From an uncultured Gilliamella sp. (GTDB lineage Bacteria; Pseudomonadota; Gammaproteobacteria; Enterobacterales; Orbaceae), in the NCBI GenBank assembly GCA_945271295.1, contig CALYPG010000015.1, positions 1-59,973 on the forward strand: 59,973 bases of DNA. Reading direction: 5' to 3'. Shown here piece after piece: positions 18,684-28,932 of the stretch. The position numbers and the translations under genes are program-made. The notes below the pieces were generated by a model that was given only the letters and a program-made list of their open reading frames with translations, was not told the DNA's origin and did no database searches. The number at the start of each line of letters is the position of its first letter. Position 1 is the first letter of the stretch.

Positions 18684-21437
18684 ATGAAAAAATTAATTAT
18701 ATATTGTTTGTTATTTACTCTTATAGGTTGCACACAACACCTATCACCATCACAAGATTCGACAATAAAGCGTTATCAATTAGATAACGGTTTAAACGTT
18801 ATTTTAATGCCAAATCAAAATGATAATGTCGAATTACGCTTGGTTGTGCATAGTGGATCTTTGCAAGAAACAGAACAACAGAAGGGTTTAGCCCATTTTG
18901 TCGAACATATGGCATTCAAAGGCACAACAAACTTTCCTAATAAATCAAGCCGAAATCAATTAGAGCAGTTTGGTATTACATTTGGTACCGATATAAATGC
19001 AGTAACGAGTTTTAACTCAACTGTATACAAATTGTCATTACCGGCAAATCCACAATCCACCCAAATAGCATTAAATATTATGGCTGATTGGGCGTATAAC
19101 ATATTATTTAATCCAATTGATTTTAATAATGAACGTAATGTAATTGTCGAAGAATGGCGTTTACGTCAAGGCGTATCTTATCGTATTAATGATCAATTAG
19201 ATCAATTACGTTATCAAGGAAGTCTATATGCTAACCGCTCTCCTATTGGCTCATTATCTTTGGTCAAAAAAGTGCCTCTTGAAGAAGCGAAAGCATATTA
19301 TGAAAAATGGTATCAACCACAAAGAATGAGCCTTATTGTCGTTGGCAATTTTAATCAACAATTGGTTCGACAAACAATTGAAAAAGTGTTTGGGCAAAAA
19401 CCTAAAGGTACAACCCCGATTGATATAGCAACTTTACGACAATTTAATTCACAAAAAGAACCGCTTATCAAAACAATCTTTGATAAAGAACAAGGGCAAC
19501 GCTTAATACAAATTATGTTGCAAAGAGATACCTCAATGCCATTAAACACAGCCCAAGGGATGGCTAGCGATATCGAAGATCAAATTTGGTTAGCTATTTT
19601 AAATAGTCGCCTTCATTTGTTGGTAGAAAAACAAAAATTACAACTTGCTCAAGCAAAAGAACAAAGCGTTTTATTAGATGAGAAAAGTTTACAATATCTA
19701 TTATTCGCCATTCCAAATCAAAATAATTATCAAGAAACCGTACAATTATTATTTGATGAATTACAAAGAATGTCCCTAATTCCTGTAACTAAAGATGAAT
19801 ACAATCAAGCTATTAACCAAATTTTAACCAAATTAACACAACAAGCAACGAATGAAGCGAATTATCGTAACAACCAACTAGCCGATCGTTTAGTTACAGC
19901 GGTTGAATACCAAATGCCAATGATAAGTAAAAAACAGCAACTAACTATTACCCAATCAATTATAAATAATCTAACTCCAGAAAAATTGCAACATACTATC
20001 GCTAATCATTTAGAGCAGAGTCAACTACGCCTTGCAGTTATTGGACCTGATAATGATAAAGGGTTAATTACTCAAGTTGCGCTTATTTCGTTATGGAAAA
20101 AAGTACGCAATAAAACTAAAAATCAAATTGGTGAATTTCCTTACCACAAACAAAATACATCATTACAAATTACACCACCTAAGCCTGGCTCAGTTATTCA
20201 AACTAAGCGACTAAAAGAGATTGAGAGTGAAGAATGGTTACTAAGTAATGGTATGCGAGTTATTGTTCATTCAAATAATAAATTAACAGATAATATTCAA
20301 ATAAATCTACGTATTTCTGGTGGGCAATCATTAGACAGTAATTCACAACTTGGTTCAATAGCTTGGGCGCAACAACTCGCTGAACTTAGCGGTTATGACA
20401 AATACAGTACTCGATATCTTCAACAATATGGTGTATTAAAACCTTATGCTGAGCTTTTAAATCATGGTTTCCACGGTAGCACAACTAGTGATCAGCTTGA
20501 ATCATTTTTTTCTATTCTTTATTTAAAGCTCACCGCTCCGCAGTTTGATCAACAAAAATTAACATTAGCGCAACAAAATTCAGCACTTTCATTGAATAAA
20601 TTACCGGTAGAAAGAAGATTCTTAGACTTTATTCACAAAAACTCATTCAACAACAGTCAACGTCTGATGGTTGATCCGAATGGTACTTGGCGTCAATTCA
20701 CGGCAAAACAATTGCAATCAATTTATCAAAAGCTCTATTCATCACCAAACTCAATGGTATTGACCATTTCCGGTAATGTAGATAAAAAACAGATTGAAGA
20801 ATTAACAAGCAAATGGTTAGCTGGTATAACAGGAACTTCGACTCCTCTACATTGGAACGATAACCATATCACTCCGATTCATAAATCAATGCAATTAAAT
20901 TACCCTTATGGGACTAGCGATAAAGCAATGGTTAGTCTACTTTATACAAGCGAAGCTAATTGGACTCAAAATAATCAACTGGCATTAAATTTATTAGATA
21001 AAGTAGTGAATGCTCGCCTCTTATCTGCTGTTCGTGAAAAAAATTCAGGAGTGTATACCGTCATTTTCTCGGAACAATTGATAAGACGACCGCAACCTTA
21101 TTATCTTGCTAGGTTAAATTTTACAACTGATCCACACCGGGTGAATGAAATTAAATCACTTGTTAAGCAAGTTATGGACGATATTCATTTGCGTGGCATT
21201 ACTGATCAAGAACTCAACCTTGCCAAAAAAGCTTGGATGACAGAATATAAAGCGCAACAAAAAAGTGCTCAATATTGGGCATCTGCTATTTCTCAAATCG
21301 CAACTGACGATAATAATTTTAGTCAATTCAACCAACAGTTAACACAAGTAGAAAGTCTATCTGTAGAACATATTAATGGGCTTGCCCAAAAACTGATTGG
21401 TCAAAATCCTAAAATGTTTACACTATTACCAAAATAG
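18684..21437 (+). CDS. pqqL: Periplasmic M16 zinc protease, lipoprotein (PqqL/FusC-like)
   Basis: A 917-residue M16 peptidase with the usual two halves. The lipobox LIGC puts the lipid-modified cysteine at Cys16, so it is membrane-tethered in the periplasm. The inverted zinc motif HFVEH lies at 71-75 (ligands His71 and His75, catalytic Glu74); the third ligand is probably Glu157 in ERNVIVEEW. The C-terminal half (about 505-917) is the non-catalytic partner domain. E. coli PqqL and Pectobacterium FusC cut imported proteins taken up through the partner receptor. The gene is misnamed in many genomes: there is no PQQ pathway here. It is preceded by a 125-base gap. Confidence 0.9.
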   Translation: MKKLIIYCLLFTLIGCTQHLSPSQDSTIKRYQLDNGLNVILMPNQNDNVELRLVVHSGSLQETEQQKGLAHFVEHMAFKGTTNFPNKSSRNQLEQFGITFGTDINAVTSFNSTVYKLSLPANPQSTQIALNIMADWAYNILFNPIDFNNERNVIVEEWRLRQGVSYRINDQLDQLRYQGSLYANRSPIGSLSLVKKVPLEEAKAYYEKWYQPQRMSLIVVGNFNQQLVRQTIEKVFGQKPKGTTPIDIATLRQFNSQKEPLIKTIFDKEQGQRLIQIMLQRDTSMPLNTAQGMASDIEDQIWLAILNSRLHLLVEKQKLQLAQAKEQSVLLDEKSLQYLLFAIPNQNNYQETVQLLFDELQRMSLIPVTKDEYNQAINQILTKLTQQATNEANYRNNQLADRLVTAVEYQMPMISKKQQLTITQSIINNLTPEKLQHTIANHLEQSQLRLAVIGPDNDKGLITQVALISLWKKVRNKTKNQIGEFPYHKQNTSLQITPPKPGSVIQTKRLKEIESEEWLLSNGMRVIVHSNNKLTDNIQINLRISGGQSLDSNSQLGSIAWAQQLAELSGYDKYSTRYLQQYGVLKPYAELLNHGFHGSTTSDQLESFFSILYLKLTAPQFDQQKLTLAQQNSALSLNKLPVERRFLDFIHKNSFNNSQRLMVDPNGTWRQFTAKQLQSIYQKLYSSPNSMVLTISGNVDKKQIEELTSKWLAGITGTSTPLHWNDNHITPIHKSMQLNYPYGTSDKAMVSLLYTSEANWTQNNQLALNLLDKVVNARLLSAVREKNSGVYTVIFSEQLIRRPQPYYLARLNFTTDPHRVNEIKSLVKQVMDDIHLRGITDQELNLAKKAWMTEYKAQQKSAQYWASAISQIATDDNNFSQFNQQLTQVESLSVEHINGLAQKLIGQNPKMFTLLPK

Positions 21438-21443
21438 CTAAAT

Positions 21444-21476
21444 TAATAACAGGGCAATGCTCTGTTATTATTTTTT
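21444..21476 (+). terminator. Rho-independent terminator after the protease gene
   Basis: A 12-bp stem (TAATAACAGGGC / GCTCTGTTATTA, one G-T pair) with an AAT loop is followed by six T residues. It closes the receptor/ABC/protease operon and overlaps the last codons of the convergent tehB. Confidence 0.9.
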
Positions 21477-22331
21477 CTTGGCTAATAACGTAGCAAATCT
21501 TAATTTAATCCGATTACCATCAATATCGGTTTTATGTAGTTCACCAATATCCTCGTTATATTTTAAAATATCCCAATCTTGATAATAATTACGCAGTTCC
21601 TGCTCTTTAAAAGTAAATGAAAATCCAATTGGACAAGGATAATCCTTTGTAGACATGGCACTAACAATTAAATGGTAACCACCCGTTTTGGTAATAGTCT
21701 GCATATTACGGATAATATCGGGTATTCTATCTGGCTGTAAAAACATCATTACCACTGTGGAAATAATCAGATCATATTCACCCTGCCAACAAGCTTGGTT
21801 AATATCGTAAACGGCAGTATTAATATTGGGTAAATGTTCGTTAAGGATGATCGCTTGTAAATTATTAATGCTCAGTTCAGATTTATCAACGGCATCAACA
21901 TTAAAACCAAGTAGTTGTAGATACAACGAATTTCGTCCAGAACCACAACCCAGATCTAAAGCCCTACCCGTAGTTGGTATTAATTGGCAAGTTTCATAGA
22001 CATCAGAATGTGTTTTGGTCATCTGATACTTTTTATTAGTATAATCTTCCGGTAAACAATAAAAAGATAATTGGCAGCTAAGATCATCTGAAACCGACGC
22101 GATACGATGCCATTGTTGGGGCGCTATAAATGGAGGCTGATGCTTAGTATTAAAATGTTGCTGAGCAACAATCTCACCTTCTGAAGTTAATATGTCAAAA
22201 TCTAAACTACCAGCTATAATTTGCAATTTAGCCCATGTACCAACTTGGGTATTATGTTTCTCTCGAAATGGTTGGGGTAGTGTTTTTGCATTCCAAATCG
22301 GTAACGTTTTATAACAAACTAAATTTTCCAT
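21468..22331 (-). CDS. tehB: TehB-type SAM-dependent methyltransferase
   Basis: A 287-residue protein with an N-terminal DUF1971/cupin-like domain (about 1-95; LPIWNAKTLPQPFREKHNT) and a C-terminal class I methyltransferase with the SAM loop LDLGCGSGRNS (about 138-148). This two-domain form resembles Haemophilus TehB rather than the shorter E. coli protein. The family confers tellurite resistance by methylation, though its natural substrate is uncertain. I chose the ATG at 22331, where homology begins, over a TTG 22 codons upstream. It is convergent with the protease operon and divergent from fabI. Confidence 0.88.
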   Translation of the reverse strand: MENLVCYKTLPIWNAKTLPQPFREKHNTQVGTWAKLQIIAGSLDFDILTSEGEIVAQQHFNTKHQPPFIAPQQWHRIASVSDDLSCQLSFYCLPEDYTNKKYQMTKTHSDVYETCQLIPTTGRALDLGCGSGRNSLYLQLLGFNVDAVDKSELSINNLQAIILNEHLPNINTAVYDINQACWQGEYDLIISTVVMMFLQPDRIPDIIRNMQTITKTGGYHLIVSAMSTKDYPCPIGFSFTFKEQELRNYYQDWDILKYNEDIGELHKTDIDGNRIKLRFATLLAKKK

Positions 22332-22523
22332 GATGATATGATTATCAATAGCGATTAATAGTTGACTATTATAGTAAACTATTGGTGTTATAAACAACTT
22401 TTTACTAAAAAATAATCAGGGGTTAATCAACTAAAAATAAATTTATTGTGGCGAAGTTGGTTTTATCAACTTATAATCGTCACCATCCTAGACGATAGAG
22501 TAAAAACATTAGAGGAATAATTT

Positions 22524-23312
22524 ATGGGATTTTTAACAGGCAAACGTATACTCATTACAGGTGTTGCAAGTAATCGTTCTATTGCTTACGGTATTGCACA
22601 ATCAATGCATCGTGAAGGCGCTGAACTAGCCTTTACTTATCAAAGCGATAAATTAAAAGCACGTGTTGAAGAGTTTGCAGCTGATTTTGGTTCTAAAATC
22701 GTTCTACCTTGCGATGTTGCACATGATGAAAGCATCACAGCACTATTTACTGAACTTGCAAAAGTATGGGATAAATTTGATGGATTTGTACATGCTATAG
22801 CTTTTGCTCCGGGTGATCAATTAGACGGTGATTATGTTAATGCTGTCACGCGCGAAGGATTCTCAATTGCACATAATATTAGCTCTTACAGTTTTGTTGC
22901 TTTAGCTAAAGCATGTCGAGCAATGTTAAATCCTAATTCTGCTTTATTAACACTTTCTTACCTTGGTGCTGAAAGAGCAATCCCTAATTATAATGTCATG
23001 GGACTAGCGAAAGCATCTCTTGAAGCCAATGTGCGTTATATGGCAAATGCAATGGGGCCAGAAAGTATCCGTGTTAATGCAATTTCAGCCGGACCAATAC
23101 GTACTCTTGCCGCATCAGGCATTAAAGATTTCAAAAAAATGTTATCTCACTGCGAATCAGTTACACCAATTCGTCGTACAGTAACTACTGAAGATGTGGG
23201 TAATTCAGCCGCATTTTTATGTTCAAACTTGGCATCTGGTATCACTGGTGAAGTTATTCATGTTGATGGCGGATTCAGCATTGCAGCAATGAATGAGTTA
23301 GAACTAAAATAA
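22524..23312 (+). CDS. fabI: Enoyl-ACP reductase (NADH), with Ala93
   Basis: It catalyses the last step of each fatty-acid elongation cycle. The 262 residues align with E. coli FabI along the whole length and share the C-terminal MNELELK. Seen: the nucleotide loop [11 protein letters not shown], Tyr146, Tyr156 and Lys163 at the catalytic positions, and Met159 and Phe203 conserved. Residue 93 is alanine (codon GCT at 22800) where E. coli has glycine; substitutions there are known to reduce triclosan or diazaborine binding. A good ribosome binding site (AGAGGAA) precedes the ATG, and a stable hairpin follows. Confidence 0.97.
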   Translation: MGFLTGKRILITGVASNRSIAYGIAQSMHREGAELAFTYQSDKLKARVEEFAADFGSKIVLPCDVAHDESITALFTELAKVWDKFDGFVHAIAFAPGDQLDGDYVNAVTREGFSIAHNISSYSFVALAKACRAMLNPNSALLTLSYLGAERAIPNYNVMGLAKASLEANVRYMANAMGPESIRVNAISAGPIRTLAASGIKDFKKMLSHCESVTPIRRTVTTEDVGNSAAFLCSNLASGITGEVIHVDGGFSIAAMNELELK

Positions 23313-23326
23313 CTAAGTTTGAAAAG

Positions 23327-23350
23327 TTCTCCCACAAGCATGTGGGAGAA
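23327..23350 (+). terminator. Hairpin after fabI
   Basis: A perfect 10-bp stem (TTCTCCCACA / TGTGGGAGAA) with an AGCA loop, 15 bases after the stop. The U-rich run comes only some 15 bases later (CTCCTTTTTACG), so its termination strength is uncertain. Confidence 0.65.
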
Positions 23351-23592
23351 TCACCGACTCTCCTTTTTACGTTTATTCAAATAATGGTATTAACAAGATT
23401 GTATTAACAAGTTTTAACTGACTTGATTTGCACTTAGCTTTTGAACCTGCATTATTATTTATACTAAAACGTATATTGTTCCTGAAACATTTTTACAAAA
23501 CAGATAATAGTTTTTCAGATAGCCACATTATTTACTTTCTTTTATAATATTGCTCTGTTTTACTTATTTTTGGCTTAAAAAGAGTAATTTAC

Positions 23593-26500
23593 ATGAAAAT
23601 TTTAGCTGGCTCCTCTGCTTTATCGGCATTTCGTCTTAATAAACTCCTCTCAATTTGTCGTGAAAAATCCATTCCGGTTAGTAATATTGATGCACAGTAT
23701 ATGCATTTTATTGACTTAAAAAGTGAATTGACCGCAACTCAACAAGGCATTCTCGAAAAATTACTGCAATATGGTCCTACCACCACGCAAAAAAATGATG
23801 AAAATAACCTCAGTAAACAACTGTTTTTAGTTACACCTAGAGCGGGAACCATTTCACCGTGGTCATCAAAAGCTACGGATATAGCTCACAATTGTGGATT
23901 GGCGCAAATTCATCGTATAGAAAGAGGAATCGCTTATTTTATCGAAACTCAATCTCCATTAACGGCAACCCAAAAAAGTGAGTTTGAGAGTTTAATTCAT
24001 GATCGAATGATGGAAATGGTGTTAAGTAGTTTTGAGCAAGCAGAACAATTATTTAGTGTTGAGCAACCAATACCTGTTTGCATAATTGATTTATTAGGGC
24101 AGGGGCGTGCGGCATTAGAGGAGGCTAATCTTAGATTAGGTTTGGCATTAGCCCCTGATGAAATTGATTATTTAGTTGAAAACTTCCAAAAGTTAAAGCG
24201 TAATCCCACCGATGTTGAGCTGTATATGTTTGCACAAGCAAATTCTGAACATTGCCGCCATAAGATTTTTAATGCTGATTGGATTATTGATGGTAAAAAA
24301 CAACCTAAATCATTATTTAAAATGATTAAAAATACCTTTGCAACGACTCCAAATTACGTTTCTTCAGCTTATAAAGATAATGCGGCGGTAATGGATGGTT
24401 CCGAAGTTGGCCGTTTTTTTGCTGACGCTGGCAACCAAACTTATCGTTATCATCAGGAATATGCTGACATATTGATGAAAGTCGAAACGCATAACCACCC
24501 AACCGCTATTTCACCTTGGCCGGGCGCGGCAACGGGGAGTGGGGGTGAAATTCGAGATGAAGGTGCAACCGGGCGTGGGGCTAAACCTAAAGCTGGCTTA
24601 GTGGGATTTTCGGTTTCTAATTTACGCATTCCTAATTTTGAACAACCGTGGGAACAAGATTTTGGTAAACCCGATCGCATTGTCAGTGCCTTAGATATTA
24701 TGCTCGATGGGCCTTTAGGTGGCGCAGCATTTAATAATGAATTTGGGCGTCCGGCGTTACTTGGTTATTTTCGTACCTATGAAGAAAAGGTGAATAGCCA
24801 TAATGGTGAAGAGTTACGCGGGTATCATAAACCGATAATGCTGGCAGGTGGCATGGGCAATATTCGCCGCGAACATATTCAAAAAAATGAGTTTCCTGTT
24901 GGTTCCAAACTGATTGTTTTAGGTGGACCAGCCATGAATATTGGTTTAGGTGGTGGGGCGGCATCATCTATGACTTCCGGACAATCCGATGCTGATTTGG
25001 ATTTTGCCTCAGTGCAACGTGATAATCCTGAAATGGAACGCCGTTGTCAGGAAGTGATTGATCACTGTTGGCAATTAGGTTCGGAAAACCCGATCTTATT
25101 TATTCATGATGTTGGTGCAGGTGGTTTATCCAATGCTATGCCGGAATTAGTCAGTGATGGTGGTTGTGGCGGGCAGTTTGAGCTGCGCAAAATCTTGACC
25201 GATGAACCAGGCATGTCACCACTGGAAATTTGGTGTAATGAATCACAAGAACGTTATGTACTGGCGATTCATCCAGATAGCCTTGATTTATTTGATCAAC
25301 TGTGTCAACGCGAACGCGCACCTTATGCGGTGATTGGGGAAGCAACCGTCAATAAAGCGGTAACTTTACACGATACGCACTTTAATAATAATCCAATAGA
25401 TTTGCCCCTTGATGTGCTGCTGGGTAAAACACCTAAAATGTTACGTGATGTTAAGACGCTATTAGCTCACGGGGATAATTTTTCAACTGGTGATATTAAT
25501 TTATATGATGCGGTGAAACGAGTACTGCATTTGCCGACTGTTGCGGAAAAAACGTTTTTAATTACAATTGGTGATCGCTCAGTGACAGGCATGGTTGCGC
25601 GCGATCAAATGGTTGGGCCATGGCAAGTGCCGGTTGCTGATTGTGCGGTGACTACTGCCAGTTTAGATAGTTACTATGGTGAGGCCATGTCAATGGGTGA
25701 GCGGGCGCCGGTAGCATTACTTAATTTTGCCGCTTCGGCAAGGTTAGCCGTAGGTGAAGCAATTACCAATATTGCTGCAACTGATATTGGTGATATAAAA
25801 CGCATAAAACTCTCGGCTAACTGGATGGCAGCAGCCGGTCACCCAGGTGAAGATGCCGGACTTTATGCAGCAGTTAAAGCAATTGGCGAAGAGTTATGCC
25901 CAGCTTTGGGCCTCGCAATTCCGGTGGGTAAAGATTCAATGTCAATGAAAACCACTTGGCAACAAGAGGGTGAACAAAAAACTATGACATCGCCGCTTTC
26001 ACTCGTTATTTCTGCATTTGCTCGAGTGGAAAATGTCCGCAACACCGTAACTCCAGTATTGCAAGTTAATAAAGAAAATACCCTGTTATTTATCGATCTG
26101 GCCAAAGGTCGTCAAGCACTTGGCGCCACCGCCTTAGCCCAGGTTTATCGGCATTTAGGGCAAAAAACTGCGGATGTACATGATGCCAAAGAACTCGCGG
26201 CCTTTTATCAATCCATGCAAACCTTAGTGAGCAAGCGAGCGTTGTTGGCTTATCATGATCGTTCTGATGGTGGCTTATTGGTAACATTAGCTGAAATGGC
26301 GTTTGCAGGCCATTGTGGTATTGATGTTGATATTTCAGCTTTAGGTAGTGATGTCATTGCTTCATTATTTAATGAAGAATTGGGAGCGGTTATTCAAGTT
26401 GCTAATAACCGTTTGGATGAAGTAATGGCTTGTTTTAGGTGGTTTGGTTTAGCACATGCAGTGCATGTGCTCGGTAGTGCAAAAGCTGGGCAACAATTTA

Positions 26501-27495
26501 TTGTACGTAATAAGTCGGCAGTGGTGTTTAGCGAATCTCGTTCAACATTAAGAACTTGGTGGGCAGAAACTACATGGCAAATGCAACGCTTACGTGATAA
26601 TCCAGCGTGTGCCGACCAAGAACATCAAACCAAGCAAAATGAAAACGATCCTGGTTTAAATGTACATTTAACGTTTAATCCACAGGACGATATTGCTGCG
26701 CCTTACATTGCTAAAGGCAGTAAACCTAAAGTGGCGATTTTACGCGAGCAAGGTGTTAACTCGCATGTTGAAATGGCTGCAGCATTTAATCGCGCTGGTT
26801 TTGAAGCTATCGATGTGCATATGACAGATTTGCTCTCTAGGCGTATTACCCTTGCGCAATTCAGTACCTTAGTTGCTTGTGGTGGATTCTCTTATGGTGA
26901 CGTATTAGGTGCCGGCGAAGGGTGGGCTAAATCAATATTATTTAATGAACAGGTAAGGCATGAATTTGCACAATTTTTTCAGCGTAATGATACCTTGTCA
27001 TTAGGTGTGTGTAATGGTTGTCAAATGATGTCGAATTTGAAAGATCTTATTCCCGGGGCAGAATTATGGCCACGGTTTGTACGTAACCTTTCTGAGCGTT
27101 TTGAAGCGCGTTTTAGTTTGGTGCAAATTCAAGCCAATCCTTCTTTGTTCTTTACCGATATGGTTGGTTCACATATGCCAATTGCCGTTTCACATGGTGA
27201 AGGTCGAGTTGAGGTTTGTGATGAGCAACATTTAGTGAATCTCGAAGCTTCCGGTTTAATTGCAGTACGTTATCTCGACCATATGGCCCAAGTTACTGAG
27301 CAATATCCGGCTAATCCAAATGGATCACCTAATGGGATTACTGCTGTCACATCCAAAGATGGCCGAGCTACAATTATGATGCCACATCCGGAGCGAGTCT
27401 TTAGAACAATAACTAATTCATGGCATCCAGATAATTGGGGTGAAGATAGTCCGTGGATGCGTATGTTCCGTAATGCTCGCAAGCAATTAGGTTAA
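23593..27495 (+). CDS. purL: Phosphoribosylformylglycinamidine synthase
   Basis: It performs the ATP- and glutamine-dependent fourth step of purine synthesis. The single-chain enzyme of 1300 residues has an N-terminal PurS-like part (1-150), a linker with EHCRHK (about 215), two ATP-binding synthase halves ([20 protein letters not shown] near 297; [18 protein letters not shown] near 750) and a C-terminal glutaminase with the nucleophile in [10 protein letters not shown] (about 1137). E. coli PurL is 1295 residues. The codons look clearly richer in G and C than those of neighbouring genes. It appears monocistronic; I found no PurR box in the 280 bases upstream. Confidence 0.97.
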   Translation: MKILAGSSALSAFRLNKLLSICREKSIPVSNIDAQYMHFIDLKSELTATQQGILEKLLQYGPTTTQKNDENNLSKQLFLVTPRAGTISPWSSKATDIAHNCGLAQIHRIERGIAYFIETQSPLTATQKSEFESLIHDRMMEMVLSSFEQAEQLFSVEQPIPVCIIDLLGQGRAALEEANLRLGLALAPDEIDYLVENFQKLKRNPTDVELYMFAQANSEHCRHKIFNADWIIDGKKQPKSLFKMIKNTFATTPNYVSSAYKDNAAVMDGSEVGRFFADAGNQTYRYHQEYADILMKVETHNHPTAISPWPGAATGSGGEIRDEGATGRGAKPKAGLVGFSVSNLRIPNFEQPWEQDFGKPDRIVSALDIMLDGPLGGAAFNNEFGRPALLGYFRTYEEKVNSHNGEELRGYHKPIMLAGGMGNIRREHIQKNEFPVGSKLIVLGGPAMNIGLGGGAASSMTSGQSDADLDFASVQRDNPEMERRCQEVIDHCWQLGSENPILFIHDVGAGGLSNAMPELVSDGGCGGQFELRKILTDEPGMSPLEIWCNESQERYVLAIHPDSLDLFDQLCQRERAPYAVIGEATVNKAVTLHDTHFNNNPIDLPLDVLLGKTPKMLRDVKTLLAHGDNFSTGDINLYDAVKRVLHLPTVAEKTFLITIGDRSVTGMVARDQMVGPWQVPVADCAVTTASLDSYYGEAMSMGERAPVALLNFAASARLAVGEAITNIAATDIGDIKRIKLSANWMAAAGHPGEDAGLYAAVKAIGEELCPALGLAIPVGKDSMSMKTTWQQEGEQKTMTSPLSLVISAFARVENVRNTVTPVLQVNKENTLLFIDLAKGRQALGATALAQVYRHLGQKTADVHDAKELAAFYQSMQTLVSKRALLAYHDRSDGGLLVTLAEMAFAGHCGIDVDISALGSDVIASLFNEELGAVIQVANNRLDEVMACFRWFGLAHAVHVLGSAKAGQQFIVRNKSAVVFSESRSTLRTWWAETTWQMQRLRDNPACADQEHQTKQNENDPGLNVHLTFNPQDDIAAPYIAKGSKPKVAILREQGVNSHVEMAAAFNRAGFEAIDVHMTDLLSRRITLAQFSTLVACGGFSYGDVLGAGEGWAKSILFNEQVRHEFAQFFQRNDTLSLGVCNGCQMMSNLKDLIPGAELWPRFVRNLSERFEARFSLVQIQANPSLFFTDMVGSHMPIAVSHGEGRVEVCDEQHLVNLEASGLIAVRYLDHMAQVTEQYPANPNGSPNGITAVTSKDGRATIMMPHPERVFRTITNSWHPDNWGEDSPWMRMFRNARKQLG

Positions 27496-27505
27496 GTTAA
27501 TGGTT

Positions 27506-27527
27506 ATCGCCGAGATCACTCGGCGAT
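27506..27527. terminator. Hairpin between purL and aroF
   Basis: A perfect 9-bp G+C-rich stem (ATCGCCGAG / CTCGGCGAT) with an ATCA loop in the short gap between the convergent purL and aroF. It has no T-tract on either strand, so it may act with Rho or as an mRNA 3' stabiliser for either gene. Confidence 0.5.
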
Positions 27528-27552
27528 CTGCTGGTTAGTCGTGATTACGTAG

Positions 27553-28629
27553 TTACTGCTTGTTTTGACGTTCAACTAGTGATGTGGCTAGAGTGTGGTT
27601 CATGTTACGTAACAATTCCTCAGTAGTTTCCCAACTGATACAGGCATCAGTCACTGACACACCATATTTAAAGTTCTCCTTAGGTTGTTCAGATGATTGA
27701 TTACCTTCAAACAAATTACTTTCAATCATAACCCCAATAATAGAATTATTACCTTGGGCAATTTGCTTAATAATGGTATCAGCAACAAGGGGTTGGTTAC
27801 GATAATCTTTGTTAGAATTAGCATGGCTACAGTCGATCATTAAATTAGGGATTAATCCCGCTTTTTGCATTTGAGCCTCACATAATGCAACATTTTCAGC
27901 ATCGTAATTTGGGGTTTTACCGCCACGTAAAATGACATGTCCATGAGGATTTCCCATAGTTTGTAATACGGTTACTTGCCCTTGTTGATTAATGCCTACA
28001 AAACGATGCGCCATGGATGCCGATTTCATGGCGTTAATTGCCACATCTAAACTGCCATCAGTACCATTTTTAAAGCCTACCGGCATTGAAAGTCCAGAGG
28101 CCATTTCCCGGTGGGTTTGTGATTCAGTGGTTCTAGCTCCAATTGCTGACCAACTGATTAAGTCACCAATATATTGTGGGGTATTGGGATCTAATGCTTC
28201 AGTTGCGATAGGTAAACCAATTTTAGTAATATCGAGTAGTAGTTTACGCGCTTTTTTCAGGCCATGTTCAATATCAAATGAACTATCCATATGGGGATCG
28301 TTAATCATGCCTTTCCAACCAACTGTTGTCCTGGGTTTTTCAAAATAAACCCGCATCACAATAAACAGATGGTCTTGCAGTTCATCAGAGAGTTTTTTGA
28401 GCTTATGGGCATATTCAATTGCTGCCTCAGGGTCATGTATTGAACAAGGGCCACATACTATGAGTAAACGGTGATCTCGACGTTCTAAAATGTTGATTAT
28501 AGTTTGACGAGATGAAGCGATTTTTTGTTCTAATTCACTTGATAATGGATAAAGGTTTTTGATTTCTTCAGGGGTAATTAACATATGTTCATCTCGAATT
28601 CGGGTATTGTTTAGAGTATCTTTTAACAT
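27553..28629 (-). CDS. aroF: DAHP synthase, tyrosine-sensitive type
   Basis: The first enzyme of the shikimate pathway; it condenses PEP and erythrose-4-phosphate. It has 358 residues. The class I family motifs CGPCSIHDP, RVYFEKPRTTVGWKG and GARTTESQTHREMASG are present. The segment HRFVGINQQGQV and the N-terminus LNNTRIRDE follow E. coli AroF rather than AroG or AroH, so feedback by tyrosine is expected. Three TyrR-like boxes lie upstream (28667-28822), which supports the assignment. It is divergent from apbE. Confidence 0.93.
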   Translation of the reverse strand: MLKDTLNNTRIRDEHMLITPEEIKNLYPLSSELEQKIASSRQTIINILERRDHRLLIVCGPCSIHDPEAAIEYAHKLKKLSDELQDHLFIVMRVYFEKPRTTVGWKGMINDPHMDSSFDIEHGLKKARKLLLDITKIGLPIATEALDPNTPQYIGDLISWSAIGARTTESQTHREMASGLSMPVGFKNGTDGSLDVAINAMKSASMAHRFVGINQQGQVTVLQTMGNPHGHVILRGGKTPNYDAENVALCEAQMQKAGLIPNLMIDCSHANSNKDYRNQPLVADTIIKQIAQGNNSIIGVMIESNLFEGNQSSEQPKENFKYGVSVTDACISWETTEELLRNMNHTLATSLVERQNKQ

Positions 28630-28666
28630 TAAAATCTTCCTTGTAAAATCATTTAAATATTTTGTA

Positions 28667-28684
28667 TGTAAAATATTAATTACA
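28667..28684. promoter_or_regulatory. TyrR box 1 (aroF proximal)
   Basis: TGTAAA-N6-ATTACA matches the TyrR consensus TGTAAA-N6-TTTACA at 11 of 12 positions. It lies 38 bp upstream of the aroF start, where it could overlap the promoter and repress with tyrosine. Confidence 0.75.
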
Positions 28685-28697
28685 CAAACACTCTATA

Positions 28698-28715
28698 TGT
28701 AAACACATAATTACA
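28698..28715. promoter_or_regulatory. TyrR box 2
   Basis: TGTAAA-N6-ATTACA again matches 11 of 12 consensus positions. It lies 31 bp (about three helical turns) from box 1, putting both on the same DNA face, as expected for cooperative TyrR binding. Confidence 0.75.
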
Positions 28716-28804
28716 CAATAGTAAATTAATTTTTTAATATATTGCTTAACATTAAGTTACTTTAATAAATAATAGATATTATTAATATAATCATTCTTTA
28801 TAAA

Positions 28805-28822
28805 TGTAATTAATTATTTACA
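28805..28822. promoter_or_regulatory. TyrR box 3 (between aroF and apbE)
   Basis: TGTAAT-N6-TTTACA, 11 of 12 matches. E. coli aroF also has a third, distal TyrR box. This one is about 110 bp from the apbE start, so it could also touch expression of the flavin-reductase maturation gene. Confidence 0.65.
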
Positions 28823-28932
28823 TTTAATTTACTGCTTAAGATTTATTATTGTATATGTTTTTTCAGCTATAGCTAGTTTTATTGTTGAACAATTGTAATG
28901 ATTAAAGGCGTTAATTTTAGGAATAGAGAGTA

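Noticed and set aside
18684-21437. Role of the PqqL homologue in PQQ synthesis
   Set aside because: No pqqABCDE genes are present, and the receptor/ABC context matches protease-associated import.
23313-23592. Search for a PurR operator upstream of purL
   Set aside because: No sequence near ACGCAAACGTTTGCGT was found.
24453-26287. Several antisense open frames inside purL
   Set aside because: They exist because the richer G+C of purL lowers stop frequency. None has a ribosome binding site or recognisable domain.
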